In this document: positions 9,301 through 22,386 of the stretch, in pieces
How the letters are laid out: each line of letters begins with the position of its first letter
How positions within the stretch are numbered: the stretch's first letter is position 1
NCBI GenBank assembly: GCA_001644455.1
Contig: LSTF01000091.1
Location: 1-53,897 of the forward strand
Reading direction: 5' to 3'
From: Betaproteobacteria bacterium SCGC AG-212-J23
GTDB lineage: Bacteria; Pseudomonadota; Gammaproteobacteria; Burkholderiales; SG8-39
DNA: 53,897 bases
The notes under the pieces: model-generated
The model's database searches: none
Seen by the model: the letters and a program-made list of their open reading frames with translations, nothing else
Told to the model about the DNA's origin: nothing
Made by a program: the position numbers and the translations under genes

Positions 9301-11867
9301 CCGCAGCGCTGCGCGACTCGGTCGCCAAAGCCCGCCAGGTGCTCTGCGATGAGTATCTGAGGAATCCCAAACCGCGACAGCTGCTTGCCCGACACGCGGA
9401 GCTCATCGATCGCACCGTGCGGGCGCTCTGGAGCGAGTCGGGCCCGCCGCGCGGCGCGGCGCTCGTGGCCACCGGAGGCTACGGCCGGGGCGAGCTCTAT
9501 CCCTGCTCCGACATCGATCTCCTGATCCTGCTCGCGGCGGAGCCCAGCGAAGCCGAGCAGGCCGCCGTCGAGCGCCTCATCGGCACGTTCTGGGATGTCG
9601 GCCTGGAGATCGGCCACAGCGTGCGCACCGTGCCGGGCTGCGTCGAGGCCGCGGCGGGCGACGTCACCATCGCCACCACGCTCCTCGAGGCGCGCCACCT
9701 CGCCGGCAGCAAGGCCCTGTGCAGCAGGCTCGGGAAGGAGCTCGCCGAGCATCGCGACCCGGCGGCGTTCTTCCGGGCGAAAAAGCTCGAGCAGGAGCAG
9801 CGCCATGCCAAGCACCAGGACTCGCCGTATGCGCTCGAGCCGAACCTGAAGGAAGCGCCCGGCGGGCTGCGCGACCTGCAGGTGATCCAGTGGATCGCGC
9901 GCGCCGCGGGCATCGGCCATCGCTGGGCCGACCTGGTCTCGAAGGGCCTCGTCGAGCCCGGAGAAGCCCGCTCGCTCGCGAAGCACGAGGCGCTGCTGGA
10001 GGATCTCCGCATCCGGCTGCACTACCTCGCCGGGCGCCGCGAGGATCGCATCGTCTTCGACCTGCAGACCTCGCTCGCCGAGCAGCTCGGCGACAAGGAC
10101 ACGGCGACCCGGCGCTCGAGCGAAGCGATGATGCAGCGCTACTACCAGACTGCGAAAGGCGTGACGCAGCTCAACACCATCCTGATGCAGAACCTGGAGG
10201 CGCTGCTCGCGCCCAAGCCCGACACGCCGCCGCGGGCGCTGAACGAGCGCTTCGAAGTGCGCAGCGAACTGCTGCACGTCCGGCGCGAGGACACTTTCCG
10301 GCGCGAGCCCATCGCGATCCTGGAGAGTTTCCTGCTGATGATGCAGCACCAGGAGCTGCGCGGCATGACCGCGCGCACGCTGCGAGCGCTGTGGCGCGCC
10401 AGGCCCCTGATCAACGCGTCCTTCAGGAAGGATCCGGCGGCGCGGCTGCTGTTCCTGCATATCCTGCAGCAGCCGCGCGGCGTCGTGCACGAATTCCGGC
10501 GCATGAACCAGTACGGCATCCTCGGCCTCTACCTGCCGGAGTTCGGCGCGATCGTCGGCCAGATGCAGCACGATCTCTTCCACGTCTACACGGTCGACCA
10601 GCACATCCTGATGGTGCTGCGCAACCTGCGGCGCTTCACCATGCCCGAGTTCGCGCACGAGTTTCCGCTGTGCACCGAGCTGATGAGCGGGTTCGATCGC
10701 GCCTGGCTGCTCTACGTGGCGGCCCTCTACCACGACATCGCCAAGGGCCGCGGCGGCGATCATTCGACGCTCGGTGCCGTGGATGCCCGGAGCTTTGCCA
10801 AGCGACACGGCCTGGCCGCGGAGGATCGCGAGCTGGTCGCATTCCTGGTCGAGAAGCACCTGGCGATGTCGCACGTCGCGCAGAAGCAGGACGTGCACGA
10901 CCCGGACGTGGTGCGGGAATTCGCCGAGATGGTCGGCAACGAACGGCGCCTCATCGCCCTCTACCTGTTCACCGTCGCCGACGTGCGCGGCACCAGTCCC
11001 AAGGTCTGGAACGCCTGGAAGGCCAAGCTCCTCGAGGATCTGTTCCGCGCCGCGCGGCGCGTGCTCACCGGCCAGCCGCTCGGGCGCGACGCCGCGCTGG
11101 CGGAAAAGCAGGCCGAGGCGGTTCGCCTGCTCCGCCTCTACGCGCTCGACGATTCGGTCAAGGACAAGCTCTGGGCGCAGCTCGACATCACCTATTTCCT
11201 GCGCCACGACGCGCAGGAAATCGCCTGGCAGACGCGCAACCTCCACCAGAAAGTCGACGCCGACAAGCCGGTCGTGAAGGCGCGCCTCGCGCCGTTCGGC
11301 GAGGGGCTGCAGGTCATGATCTACACCCGGGACCGCGAGGCGCTGTTCGCGCGCATCTGCGGCTACTTCGAGCGCTCCGGGTTCAACATCGTCGAAGCCA
11401 AGGTGCACACCACGCGCAGCGGCTATGCGCTCGACACCTTCCTCGTCATGGGCCAGGGACCCGGCTCGCACTACCGCGACCTGATCAGCATGATCGAGAA
11501 CGACCTGGCGAGCGACGTGCAGGCCGAGGCGCCGCTCGGCCCGCCGCGCGGCGGCCGGGTGTCGCGCCGGGTGCGCCACTTCCCGATCTCGCCCGCAGTC
11601 GACATCCGCCCCGACGAGCGCGGCGCCTATCAGGTGCTCTCGATCGTCGCCAGCGACCGGCCCGGCCTGCTCTACGACGTGGCGCGGACCCTCGCGCGCT
11701 ATCGCATCAACCTGCAGACCGCGCGTGTCAACACGCTGGGCGATCGCGTCGAAGACGTCTTCCTCATCACCGGGCCCGCGCTCACCGATTCGCGCGCGGT
11801 GCTCAACCTCGAGCAGGACCTCCTGAAGAACCTGGCGTTGCAGCAGCCCGCAGCTGTCGCCGCGTAG
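9297..11867 (+). CDS. glnD: PII uridylyltransferase / uridylyl-removing enzyme
   Basis: GlnD senses glutamine and uridylylates or deuridylylates PII proteins, setting nitrogen assimilation. The protein of 856 residues has an N-terminal nucleotidyltransferase domain (GGYGRGELYPCSDIDLL), an HD domain (LYHDIAKGRGGDHSTLGAVD), and two C-terminal ACT domains (MIYTRDREALFARICGYF and LSIVASDRPGLLYDVARTL). The start is the GTG at 9297, overlapping the map stop as GTGA; the frame is open further upstream but only as a shadow of map. Length and domain order are standard. Confidence 0.97.
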   Translation: MTAALRDSVAKARQVLCDEYLRNPKPRQLLARHAELIDRTVRALWSESGPPRGAALVATGGYGRGELYPCSDIDLLILLAAEPSEAEQAAVERLIGTFWDVGLEIGHSVRTVPGCVEAAAGDVTIATTLLEARHLAGSKALCSRLGKELAEHRDPAAFFRAKKLEQEQRHAKHQDSPYALEPNLKEAPGGLRDLQVIQWIARAAGIGHRWADLVSKGLVEPGEARSLAKHEALLEDLRIRLHYLAGRREDRIVFDLQTSLAEQLGDKDTATRRSSEAMMQRYYQTAKGVTQLNTILMQNLEALLAPKPDTPPRALNERFEVRSELLHVRREDTFRREPIAILESFLLMMQHQELRGMTARTLRALWRARPLINASFRKDPAARLLFLHILQQPRGVVHEFRRMNQYGILGLYLPEFGAIVGQMQHDLFHVYTVDQHILMVLRNLRRFTMPEFAHEFPLCTELMSGFDRAWLLYVAALYHDIAKGRGGDHSTLGAVDARSFAKRHGLAAEDRELVAFLVEKHLAMSHVAQKQDVHDPDVVREFAEMVGNERRLIALYLFTVADVRGTSPKVWNAWKAKLLEDLFRAARRVLTGQPLGRDAALAEKQAEAVRLLRLYALDDSVKDKLWAQLDITYFLRHDAQEIAWQTRNLHQKVDADKPVVKARLAPFGEGLQVMIYTRDREALFARICGYFERSGFNIVEAKVHTTRSGYALDTFLVMGQGPGSHYRDLISMIENDLASDVQAEAPLGPPRGGRVSRRVRHFPISPAVDIRPDERGAYQVLSIVASDRPGLLYDVARTLARYRINLQTARVNTLGDRVEDVFLITGPALTDSRAVLNLEQDLLKNLALQQPAAVAA

Positions 11868-11893
11868 CGACGAGACGATTCGCCTGATGCCTT

Positions 11894-11909
11894 AGCGGCT
11901 TGCGCCGCT
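11894..11909 (+). terminator. Short hairpin after glnD
   Basis: AGCGGC and GCCGCT form a perfect 6-bp stem with a TTGC loop 27 bases after the glnD stop. There is no U-run, so it is at best a weak or Rho-assisted terminator or an mRNA 3' stabiliser. Confidence 0.3.
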
Positions 11910-11970
11910 CCGTGCGGTATGTCGTCCGCATTGCCCGACAGTTTGGCGCGCTGCGCTGTAGTACAAACCG

Positions 11971-11985
11971 TGGCACGCACTTTGC
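11971..11985 (+). promoter_or_regulatory. Sigma-54 (RpoN) -24/-12 promoter for the di-haem gene
   Basis: The sequence TGGCAC-GCACT-TTGC matches the sigma-54 core exactly, with GG and GC separated by ten bases (GG at 11972-11973, GC at 11984-11985). Transcription would begin near 11997, leaving a leader of about 36 bases that contains GGGAAGGGAG ahead of the GTG start. Upstream, TGTCG (11920-11924) and CGACA (11936-11940) form an inverted repeat that could bind an enhancer-binding protein. The remainder of 11868-12032 shows nothing else recognisable. Confidence 0.75.
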
Positions 11986-12032
11986 ACAAGCATCGACACA
12001 CCGGCAATCAAGCCGGGAAGGGAGATGCTTCC

Positions 12033-13403
12033 GTGAACACGAAACTCGCTGTTCCGCTGTTGCTCGTCCTCGCCGGTCTCGCCCTCACCCATGAAGTCGA
12101 AATCGCCAATTCCGCCGATCCGTTCGCACGCGATCCCGGGCCGCGCCAGACGCCGCCGGACGCCGGGCGGCCGCTCGACGGGTTGAGTCGCACCGAGTCC
12201 GCATTCTTCACGACCGGCAAGGACGACTTCGAGGAAGCGGAGAGCGTCGCCGAAGGCCTCGGCCCGACGATGAACCTCGACAGTTGCGTCGGCTGCCATT
12301 CGCAGCCCTCGAGCGGCGGGTCGAGTCCCGCAGTGAATCCGCAGGTCGCGTTCGCCGGCAAATTGGGAGCGCGCAATCGCCTGCCCTCCTTCATCCGCCG
12401 CGACGGGCCGGTACGCGAAGTCCGGTTCGTGAAAAACCCGGACGGCACCGCCGACGGCGGCGTGCATTCTCTCTTCACCATCGCCGGGCGCTCCGACGCC
12501 GGCAACTGTGGCCTCGCGCAGCCCGACTTCGACCGGGAATTCTCGCGCGGCAACGCGATCTTCCGCATCCCGACGCCGACCTTCGGTGCCGGCCTGATCG
12601 AGCAGATTCCCGACGCGGCGATCCACGCCAGCGCCGCGAGCACGGCCGCGCAGAAGGCCGCGCTCGGCATCGCCGGCCGGCCGAACATCGTCCTGCCGTT
12701 CCACGCCATCTCGGGCCAGACCAATAACAACGGCAACGACGGGACCATCGCCCGCTTCGGCTGGAAGGCGCAGAACAAGTCGCTGCTGCTCTTCGCCGGC
12801 GAGGCCTACAACGTCGAGATGGGCATCTCGAACGAGCTGTTTCAGACCGAGCGCGACGAGACCCGCAACTGCCAGTTCGCGACCAGCCCGAACAGCATCA
12901 CCGACACCACCGCCACCAGCGGCGCCGCCGCGATCAGCGCGATCGAGAAGTTCTCCTTCTTCATGCGCTTTCTCGCCGCGCCGACGCCCTCCGCCGACCA
13001 ACCCGGCGGTGCGGCGTCGATCGGCCGCGGCCGCGGCACGTTCGCGTCCGTTGGCTGCGGCCTGTGCCACACGCCGAGCCTGCGCACCGGCAACTCCAAC
13101 GTCGCCGCCCTGCGCGATCAACCGGTCAACCTGTTCTCCGACCTGCTGATCCACGACATGGGCGTGGCGCTCGCCGACGGCATCTCGCAGGGCCAGGCCG
13201 GCCCGCGCGAGTTCCGCACCGCGCCGCTCTGGGGTCTCGGCCAACGCCTCTTCTTCCTCCACGACGGCCGCACTTCGGATCTCGTGATCGCGATCCGTTC
13301 GCACGCGAGCGACGGTTCGGAAGCGAACCGCGTGGTCGGGAACTACCTGAGGCTTCAGGAGCGCGAAAAGCAGGACCTGCTCAACTTCCTGCGGTCGCTC
13401 TAG
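12033..13403 (+). CDS. Di-haem oxidoreductase, DHOR family (COG3488-like)
   Basis: This is a predicted exported protein of 456 residues with an N-terminal hydrophobic segment (LAVPLLLVLAGLAL). It has two c-type haem motifs: CVGCH at about residue 85 and CGLCH at about residue 342. The C-terminal pattern LWGLGQRLFFLHDGR followed by ANRVVGNYL is typical of the DHOR family, called putative thiol oxidoreductases and related to di-haem peroxidases; substrates are unknown. The GTG start is chosen because GGGAAGGGAG precedes it and the signal sequence follows. It stands alone behind a sigma-54 promoter, so it is probably induced by a specific activator. Its stop overlaps the convergent def stop over CTAG (13400-13403). 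Confidence 0.85.
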   Translation: MNTKLAVPLLLVLAGLALTHEVEIANSADPFARDPGPRQTPPDAGRPLDGLSRTESAFFTTGKDDFEEAESVAEGLGPTMNLDSCVGCHSQPSSGGSSPAVNPQVAFAGKLGARNRLPSFIRRDGPVREVRFVKNPDGTADGGVHSLFTIAGRSDAGNCGLAQPDFDREFSRGNAIFRIPTPTFGAGLIEQIPDAAIHASAASTAAQKAALGIAGRPNIVLPFHAISGQTNNNGNDGTIARFGWKAQNKSLLLFAGEAYNVEMGISNELFQTERDETRNCQFATSPNSITDTTATSGAAAISAIEKFSFFMRFLAAPTPSADQPGGAASIGRGRGTFASVGCGLCHTPSLRTGNSNVAALRDQPVNLFSDLLIHDMGVALADGISQGQAGPREFRTAPLWGLGQRLFFLHDGRTSDLVIAIRSHASDGSEANRVVGNYLRLQEREKQDLLNFLRSL

Positions 13404-13933
13404 TCCTCGGGCGGAAGGTCGCTGTTCGGGAAGAGCTCTTCGTTGAAGCCGAAGCGGGTGAAGTCGCGGATCCGCATCGGATAGAGGACACCGTCGAGGT
13501 GGTCGCACTCGTGCTGCACGACACGGGCGTGGAACCCCTCGACGGTGCGCTCGAAAGGCAGGCCCTTCTCGTCGCGCCCCTTGTAGTGCAGCTTGTGGAA
13601 GCGCGGCACCAGGCCGCGCATGCCGGGAACCGAGAGGCAGCCTTCCCAGCCCTCCTCGATCTCATCCGAGAGAGCCTTCAACTCCGGGTTGATGAGCACG
13701 GTGTCGGGCACGTCCTCGACACCCGGGTAGCGCGGGTTCGCCTTGACGCCGAAGATGACGACCCGCAGGAGCACGCCGATCTGCGGCGCGGCGAGGCCGG
13801 CGCCGTCGAGATGCGCCATCGTGTCCCGCATGTCCGCGAGCAACTCCTTCAGCGCCGGATCCTTGAAGTTGGTCACCGGCAGGGATTTCTGCCACAGGCG
13901 CGGGTCGCCCATGCGCAGCACGTCCCGGATCAT
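13400..13933 (-). CDS. def: Peptide deformylase
   Basis: This 177-residue metalloenzyme removes the formyl group from nascent proteins. All three motifs are present: GAGLAAPQIG (motif 1), EGCLSVPG (motif 2, Cys metal ligand) and VVQHECDHLDG (motif 3). An extra C-terminal tail (FNEELFPNSDLPPED) is common in the type I enzymes of betaproteobacteria. It overlaps the phosphorylase gene stop by ATGA (13930-13933). The usual fmt partner is not adjacent here. Confidence 0.95.
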   Translation of the reverse strand: MIRDVLRMGDPRLWQKSLPVTNFKDPALKELLADMRDTMAHLDGAGLAAPQIGVLLRVVIFGVKANPRYPGVEDVPDTVLINPELKALSDEIEEGWEGCLSVPGMRGLVPRFHKLHYKGRDEKGLPFERTVEGFHARVVQHECDHLDGVLYPMRIRDFTRFGFNEELFPNSDLPPED

Positions 13934-14667
13934 TGCTCGCAGACCTTCTCGATGATGTGCCGCACGCGGCCCATCGCCTCCTCGAGGATCGCGCCGATCT
14001 TGTCCATCGGGACGGCGTGCGCGCTATCGCCGCGGCCGGCGGCGTAGTTCGCGACGACGGCGATGGCGGCATATTCCAGGCCCACCTCGCGCGCCAGCGT
14101 CGCTTCGGGCATGCCCGTCATGCCGACCAGGTCTGCGCCATCGCGCTCGAGACGGTTGATCTCGGCCGCGGTCTCGAGGCGCGGTCCCTGCGTCGCGGCG
14201 TAGACGCTGCCGTCGAAAACCTTCTCCTTCGCGTCCGCGGCAGCCTTCAGGATCGCCTTGCGGAGAGTCGACGAATAAGGCTCGGTGAAATCGATGTGGT
14301 GCACCGGCGAGCCCGCCCCGTCGAAGAAGGTGCTGCGCCGACCCCAGGTGTAGTCGACGATCTGGTGCGGAATCACCAGGCTGCCGGGCTTGTGTTCCTT
14401 GCGGATCGAGCCGACCGACGCGACGGAAACGATGCGATCGGCACCGGCCTCCCTGAGCGCCCAGAGGTTGGCTCGGTAGTTCACCTCGTGCGGAGCGATG
14501 GTGTGGCCGTAGCCGTGGCGCGCGAGGAACACGACCTCGCATTCGAGGATGCGGCCGAGGGTCAGCGGGCCGGACGGCTCGCCATACGGCGTGCGCGCCA
14601 CCTTGCGCTGGGTGACGTCGAGGTTGGCGAGCTTGGTGAGGCCGCTGCCGCCGATGATGGCGAGCAT
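13930..14667 (-). CDS. S-methyl-5'-thioinosine / thioadenosine phosphorylase
   Basis: The 245-residue protein belongs to the MTAP/PNP family that splits methylthio-nucleosides with phosphate during polyamine and AdoMet salvage. Visible signatures are IGGSGL at the N-terminus (phosphate loop), RHGYGHTIAPHEVNYRANLW, TQGPRLETAAEI and GMTGMPEATLARE. The base-specificity segment reads VVANYAAG; true MTA phosphorylases carry Asp here (TDYD-like), while enzymes acting on 6-oxopurines carry Asn. I therefore favour methylthioinosine phosphorylase activity, as known in Pseudomonas, but this is inference. The neighbouring hypoxanthine phosphoribosyltransferase would use the hypoxanthine product. Confidence 0.85.
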   Translation of the reverse strand: MLAIIGGSGLTKLANLDVTQRKVARTPYGEPSGPLTLGRILECEVVFLARHGYGHTIAPHEVNYRANLWALREAGADRIVSVASVGSIRKEHKPGSLVIPHQIVDYTWGRRSTFFDGAGSPVHHIDFTEPYSSTLRKAILKAAADAKEKVFDGSVYAATQGPRLETAAEINRLERDGADLVGMTGMPEATLAREVGLEYAAIAVVANYAAGRGDSAHAVPMDKIGAILEEAMGRVRHIIEKVCEQ

Positions 14668-14671
14668 CGCC

Positions 14672-15220
14672 TCAGCCTTCCTTCATCGCCCGGATCTCGG
14701 GCAGGTTGCGCCAGTAGCCCTTGGCGTCCATGCCGCAGCCGAAGACGAAGCGATCGGGGATCTGCAGGCCGATGAAGTCGGCGTGGATCGGCTTCTTCCT
14801 GTCGAGGACCTTGTCGACCAGGACCGCGCTGTAGACCGACTGCGCGCCGAGCTCGAGCAATCGCGCGCGGATCGCGGCCATGGTCTCGCCGTGATCGAGG
14901 ATGTCGTCCACCACCAGCACCACGCGTCCCTTGGCCAGGTCAGGCGGCGAGACGCGCCACTCCAGGCCGCTGCCGCGCGTCGCCGAGCCGTAGCGCGACG
15001 CGTGGACATAGTCGAAGTCGAGCGGGAAGCGCAGCATCGGCAGGAGCTGCCCGGCGAAAACCACCGCACCGCCCATCACCGCGACCACCAGCGGATACGA
15101 GCCGCCGAGCTTCGCCTCGATCTCGCCGGCGACGCGCCGCACGGCGGCGTCCACCTGCTCGGCACTCGCGATCGGATCGGAATTCCTGAGGAAGGTCCAG
15201 GCCTGCTGCAGGTCAGGCAT
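14672..15220 (-). CDS. hpt: Hypoxanthine-guanine phosphoribosyltransferase
   Basis: The 182-residue PRTase has the PRPP-binding signature [15 protein letters not shown] and the loop [16 protein letters not shown] near residue 45. It salvages hypoxanthine or guanine to IMP or GMP. It overlaps the end of galU by 8 bases and precedes the methylthio-nucleoside phosphorylase, whose purine product it can recycle. The fit to the family used in betaproteobacteria is good; exact base preference cannot be read from the sequence. Confidence 0.9.
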   Translation of the reverse strand: MPDLQQAWTFLRNSDPIASAEQVDAAVRRVAGEIEAKLGGSYPLVVAVMGGAVVFAGQLLPMLRFPLDFDYVHASRYGSATRGSGLEWRVSPPDLAKGRVVLVVDDILDHGETMAAIRARLLELGAQSVYSAVLVDKVLDRKKPIHADFIGLQIPDRFVFGCGMDAKGYWRNLPEIRAMKEG

Positions 15221-16085
15221 TGCGCCCCTTCAGGTATTTGGCGAAATCCTTGCCAATCTCGGCGTGGCGCAAGCCGAGCTCGACCGTGGCCTGCAGGTAG
15301 CCGAGCTTCGAGCCGCAGTCGAAGCGCTTGCCGGGAAGCCGCACCGCCAGCACGCGCTCGTAGGTCAGCAAGCGGGAAATGCCGTCGGTGAGCTGGATCT
15401 CGCCGCCGGCGCCCGGTGCGATCTCGCCCAGCAGATCGAAGACCCGCGGGGTCAGCACGTAGCGGCCGATCACCGCCAGGTTGGAGGGCGCGTCGGCGGG
15501 CTTCGGCTTCTCGACGATGCTGTGGATACGCGCCAGGTCGCCTTCCATCTTGTCGACGGTGACGATGCCGTAGCTCTGCGTCTGGTCGCGCGGCACCTCC
15601 TCCACGCCGAGCAGCGAGGAGCCTTCCTGCTCGAAGGCCTGGGTCATGCGCGCCATCGCCGGCGGCTGGGTGTCCATCAAGTCGTCGGCGAGGATCACCG
15701 CGAAGGGTGCGTCGCCGACGACCCGCTGCGCGCACAGCACGGCATGGCCGAGACCGAGGGGCTCGGCCTGGCGGATATAGATGCAGTTCGCGCCCTCCGG
15801 CAGTACCGAGCGCACCATCTCGAGCAGCACGTTCTTGCCCTTGCGCTCGAGCTCGGTCTCGAGCTCGTAGGCCTTGTCGAAGTGATCCTCGATGGCGCGC
15901 TTGTTGCGGCCGGTGACGAAGATCATCTCGGTGATGCCGGCGGCCGCCGCCTCCTCGACCGCGTACTGGATGAGCGGCTTGTCGACGATCGGCAGCATCT
16001 CCTTCGGGCTTGCCTTGGTGACGGGCAGGAAGCGGCTGCCGAGACCGGCAACCGGGAAGACGGCTTTCCTGACCTTGGCGTGCAT
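15213..16085 (-). CDS. galU: UTP-glucose-1-phosphate uridylyltransferase
   Basis: GalU makes UDP-glucose for surface polysaccharides. The N-terminal nucleotide loop [24 protein letters not shown], the VEKPKP segment and the C-terminal [14 protein letters not shown] are the family marks. The third loop position is Ser instead of the common Thr (GLGSRF), a conservative change. At 290 residues the length is normal. The gene lies two bases beyond the ligA stop and probably belongs to the smc-zipA-ligA transcript. Confidence 0.95.
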   Translation of the reverse strand: MHAKVRKAVFPVAGLGSRFLPVTKASPKEMLPIVDKPLIQYAVEEAAAAGITEMIFVTGRNKRAIEDHFDKAYELETELERKGKNVLLEMVRSVLPEGANCIYIRQAEPLGLGHAVLCAQRVVGDAPFAVILADDLMDTQPPAMARMTQAFEQEGSSLLGVEEVPRDQTQSYGIVTVDKMEGDLARIHSIVEKPKPADAPSNLAVIGRYVLTPRVFDLLGEIAPGAGGEIQLTDGISRLLTYERVLAVRLPGKRFDCGSKLGYLQATVELGLRHAEIGKDFAKYLKGRNA

Positions 16086-16087
16086 GG

Positions 16088-18860
<2,773 letters not shown>

Positions 18861-18864
<4 letters not shown>

Positions 18865-21800
18865 GCGGCGAGCTCCTCCCGGATGCGCAGCGCTTCGTCG
18901 ATGTCGACCGCGACGACGCGCGACACGCCGGATTCCGGCATGGTCACGCCGATCAGCTGCTCGGCCATCTCCATGGCGATCTTGTTGTGGCTGATGAACA
19001 GGAACTGCGTCTGCGTCGCCATGCGCTTCACCAGGTCGCAGAAGCGGATGGTGTTCGAGTCGTCGAGCGGAGCGTCGACCTCGTCGAGCAGGCAGAACGG
19101 CGCCGGGTTGAGCTGGAACAGCGCGAACACGAGCGAGATCGCGGTCAGCGCCTTCTCGCCGCCGGACAGGAGGTGGATGGAGGTGTTGCGCTTGCCCGGG
19201 GGCTGCGCCATCACCTGCACGCCGGCGTCGAGGATTTCCTCGCCGGTCATGAGCAGCTTCGCCTCGCCGCCGCCGAACAGCGTCGGGAAGAGCGAGCCGA
19301 AGTGCTTGTTCACCGATTCGAAGGTCCCGCGCAGCAGCTCGCGCGTCTCGCGGTCGATCCTGCGGATCGCGTCCTCGAGCGTCTTCACCGCTTCCTCGAG
19401 GTCGGCCGACTGCGAGTCGAGGAAGCTCTTGCGTTCCTGGCTCGAGGCGAGCTCCTCGAGCGCGGCCATGTTCACCGCGCCGAGCTCGCCGATCGCCTGC
19501 GTCAGGCGCGTGATCTCGCCCTGCAGCGACGAGGGGCGCGGCGCCCCTTCGGCGTGCGTGGCGAGCAGCGCCTCGTCCGCGCTCGCCTCGCTGAGCTGGG
19601 TCGCGTACTGGTCGTGGTTGATCTGCGCCGCCTGCTCCTTGAGGCGCAGCTCGGCGAGGCGCTCGCGCATCGGCGCGGCGCGCGATTCGACCTGCAGCCG
19701 GCCTTCCTCGATCTCGCGCAGCGCAGTCGCGGCGGTCTCGACCGCGTCGCGCGCCGTGGCGAGCGTCTTCTCGCAAGCGAGGCGCGCTTCGACGGCGGAT
19801 TCGAGCTGGCGCTTCACTTCGGGAATCGGGTCGGCCGCGAGCTCGGTGGTGAGCTTGGCGATCTCCTGCTCGGCGTGTTCGATCTGCTGGTCGATGACCT
19901 TCACCGAGTTGTCGATCTCGGCGATCTTCGAGGCGCACTCGCGTTCGCCGAACACCGCGTCCTGCAGCTCGCGCTCGGCCTGCTGCACCGCGCGGCGCTG
20001 CGCGACGACCGCGTCCTCCGCCGCCACCAGCGCCTGGCGCGCCGCTTCGAGCCGCTCGCCCGCGGCGGCGATCGCTTCGTCGCCCCGCGCGATGGCCGCC
20101 TGGCATGCGCTCAGCGCCTGTTTGGCGCGATCGGTCTCGCGGTCGATCTCGGCGAGCTCGGCTTGGACCTGCGCGCTGCGCTCGCGGTAGCGCTCTTCCG
20201 ACTGCGTGAGCTTCAGCTCCTCGATCTGCGCATCGTGGCGGGCCTTTTCCGTGCGCGAGAGCTGCGCTCGCGCCGCTTCCAGCGCTTCGGCGCGCTCCGT
20301 CGCATGGGCTTCGGCGGCCTCCAGGGACGCCTCGGCCGTGCGCCGCGCCTGCTCCAATCCCTTGCTGCGTTCCTCGAGGGCCTCGATCTCGGCCTGCCGC
20401 GCCAGCAACCCCGCGTCGGCCGCATCGGGCGCGTGGAAGCTGACGGTGTGGCGCGTGAACTGGTGCCCCTCGCGATTGACCGCCACCATCCCCGGCCGAA
20501 GCGATTCGCGCGCGGGCTGCCCGTCGACGGCATAGACATCGGCGAGCCAGTCGGCAAGGGCCCCGGAGACGGCGGGATCCGCCGCGTGAACGTGCGCCGC
20601 CAGCGGCGTCAGGCCCGCAACCGGCGCCGTCGCCGGCGCGATGCCGCGCTCGAAGAGGCTCGCTTTTGCGGGCGGCATCTCGGACGGGAGGCGATCGATG
20701 CCGCCCGCCTCGAGCGCGTGCAGGCGCTCGCGCAGCACGGCCTCGACGGCGGCTTCCCAGCCCGGATCGATGCGCAGCTTCTGGAAAAGACGCGGCAGCC
20801 CGCCAAGCGCGTGGCGATCGAGCCAGTCACGCAGCGGCGCATTGTTCTCGGTGTCGGCCTGGATCTGTCGCAGGGTGCCGAGCTGCGCCTGGGCCGCGGT
20901 CTCCTCTCGCTGCGCGGCGCTCAGCGCCTCGGCCGCGGCGGCGCGGCCCTCGTCGGCGCTGGCGCTTTCCGCCTGCACGCCTTCCAATCCGGACTGCGCA
21001 GCTTGCAACGATGCGTCGATCTCGCGAATCCCCGCCTGCACCGCACTCGCGGCCGCCGCATCGGGGGCGGCAAGGGTCTGCAGCTCGGCATCGAGCCGCT
21101 CGTGGCGCTGCCCGAGAGCATGCACGGTACGCTCGTGGTGGGCGAGATTGGCGCGCTCGAGCTGCAAGCCGCTTTCCGACTGTTGCAGGCCGCTGCGTGC
21201 CTCGTTCGCCGCTTCCTGCGCGGCACGGAACGCATCCTCGGCCTGCGGCAGGCGGCCGCTCTCCTGCTCGAGCTTCTTCTTCGCCTGCGCGGCGCGTTCC
21301 TTGGCTGTGCCCGAGCGTGCCGCCCACATGTGCAGCGCCTGGGTAAGCTGCGCGCGCTGGTCGCGCCAGGAAGCGAGCTGCGCGCGGCGCTCGGTGTGCT
21401 GGTTCTCCAGCCGGCTGCGCGTCTCTTCCGCGTAGCGCAGCTGCGACTCGTGGCTCGCGACGGTGGCATTGGCCGCGTAGAGGGCGCCTTGCGCGCCATT
21501 CAGGGCATCGCCCGCCTGGTAATGCGTAGCGCGCGAGGTCTCGAGGCGTGCCTCGAGATGGCGGAGCTGCGCGTTCTCCGCTTCCATCTCGTTGCCGACC
21601 CGGCTGATCTCCTGCGCGTGGCGCTCGCGCTCGGCGGCGGCGTCGCGACGCCGCAGGTACCAGAGCAGGTGCTGCTTGATGCTCAGGTCCGCCTGGATCT
21701 CCTTGTAGCGCGAGGCCACCTTGGCCTGCGACTCGAGCTTCTCCAGCTGCGCGCCGAGCTCGAGGCGGATGTCGGTGATGCGCGCGAGGTTCTCGCGCGT

Positions 21801-22358
21801 GTCGGCGAGGCGATTCTCGGTCTCGCGCCGGCGCTCCTTGTACTTGGAGATGCCCGCCGCCTCCTCCAGGAACACGCGCAGCTCTTCAGGCTTCGCCTCG
21901 ATGACGCGCGAGATCATGCCCTGCTCGATGATCGCGTAGGCGCGCGGACCGAGGCCGGTGCCGAGGAACATGTCGGTGATGTCGCGCCGGCGAACGTGGA
22001 TGCCGTTGATGTAGTAGCTCGACTCGCCGTCGCGCTGCAGGATGCGCTTTACCGCGATCTCGCCGTATTGCGACCATTGCCCGCCCGCCCGGCCCTGCGA
22101 ATTGTCGAAGGCGAGCTCGACCGAGGCGCGCGCATGCGGCGGCCGGTTGCCCGAGCCATTAAAGATCACGTCCTGCATCGAATCGCCGCGCAGCGCCGAG
22201 GCGCGCGTCTCGCCGAGCACCCAGCGAACGGCGTCGATGACGTTCGATTTTCCGCAGCCGTTGGGACCGACGACGCCGACGAGCTGGCCGGGAACGTTGA
22301 TGCTGGTTGGATCGACGAAGGACTTGAATCCGGACAGCTTGATCTGCGTGAGTCGCAC
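18861..22358 (-). CDS. smc: SMC chromosome segregation ATPase
   Basis: The 1165-residue protein has the Walker [20 protein letters not shown] at the N-terminus and long coiled coils rich in Glu, Arg and Ala. A hinge lies near residues 490-640 ([15 protein letters not shown]), and the C-terminal ABC signature [18 protein letters not shown] is followed by Walker [15 protein letters not shown]. With ScpA and ScpB (both also in this window) it forms condensin. I start at GTG 22358 because [18 protein letters not shown] matches the family start; the frame continues 55 codons upstream into queF. There is no ribosome-binding site and a -10 element lies seven bases upstream. Confidence 0.96.
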
Positions 22359-22365
22359 GGAAAAA

Positions 22366-22375
22366 ATGATAACAT
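22366..22375. promoter_or_regulatory. Bidirectional -10 element between smc and queF
   Basis: The ten bases ATGATAACAT read as an extended -10 in both directions: TGA-TAACAT on the plus strand (queF) and TGT-TATCAT on the minus strand (smc). On the minus strand the hexamer ends seven bases before the smc GTG, predicting a leaderless mRNA. On the plus strand the start would be about five bases before the queF ATG. The whole gap between the genes is 28 bases. No -35 matches are convincing. Confidence 0.45.
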
Positions 22376-22386
22376 TTCGTCGCTCG

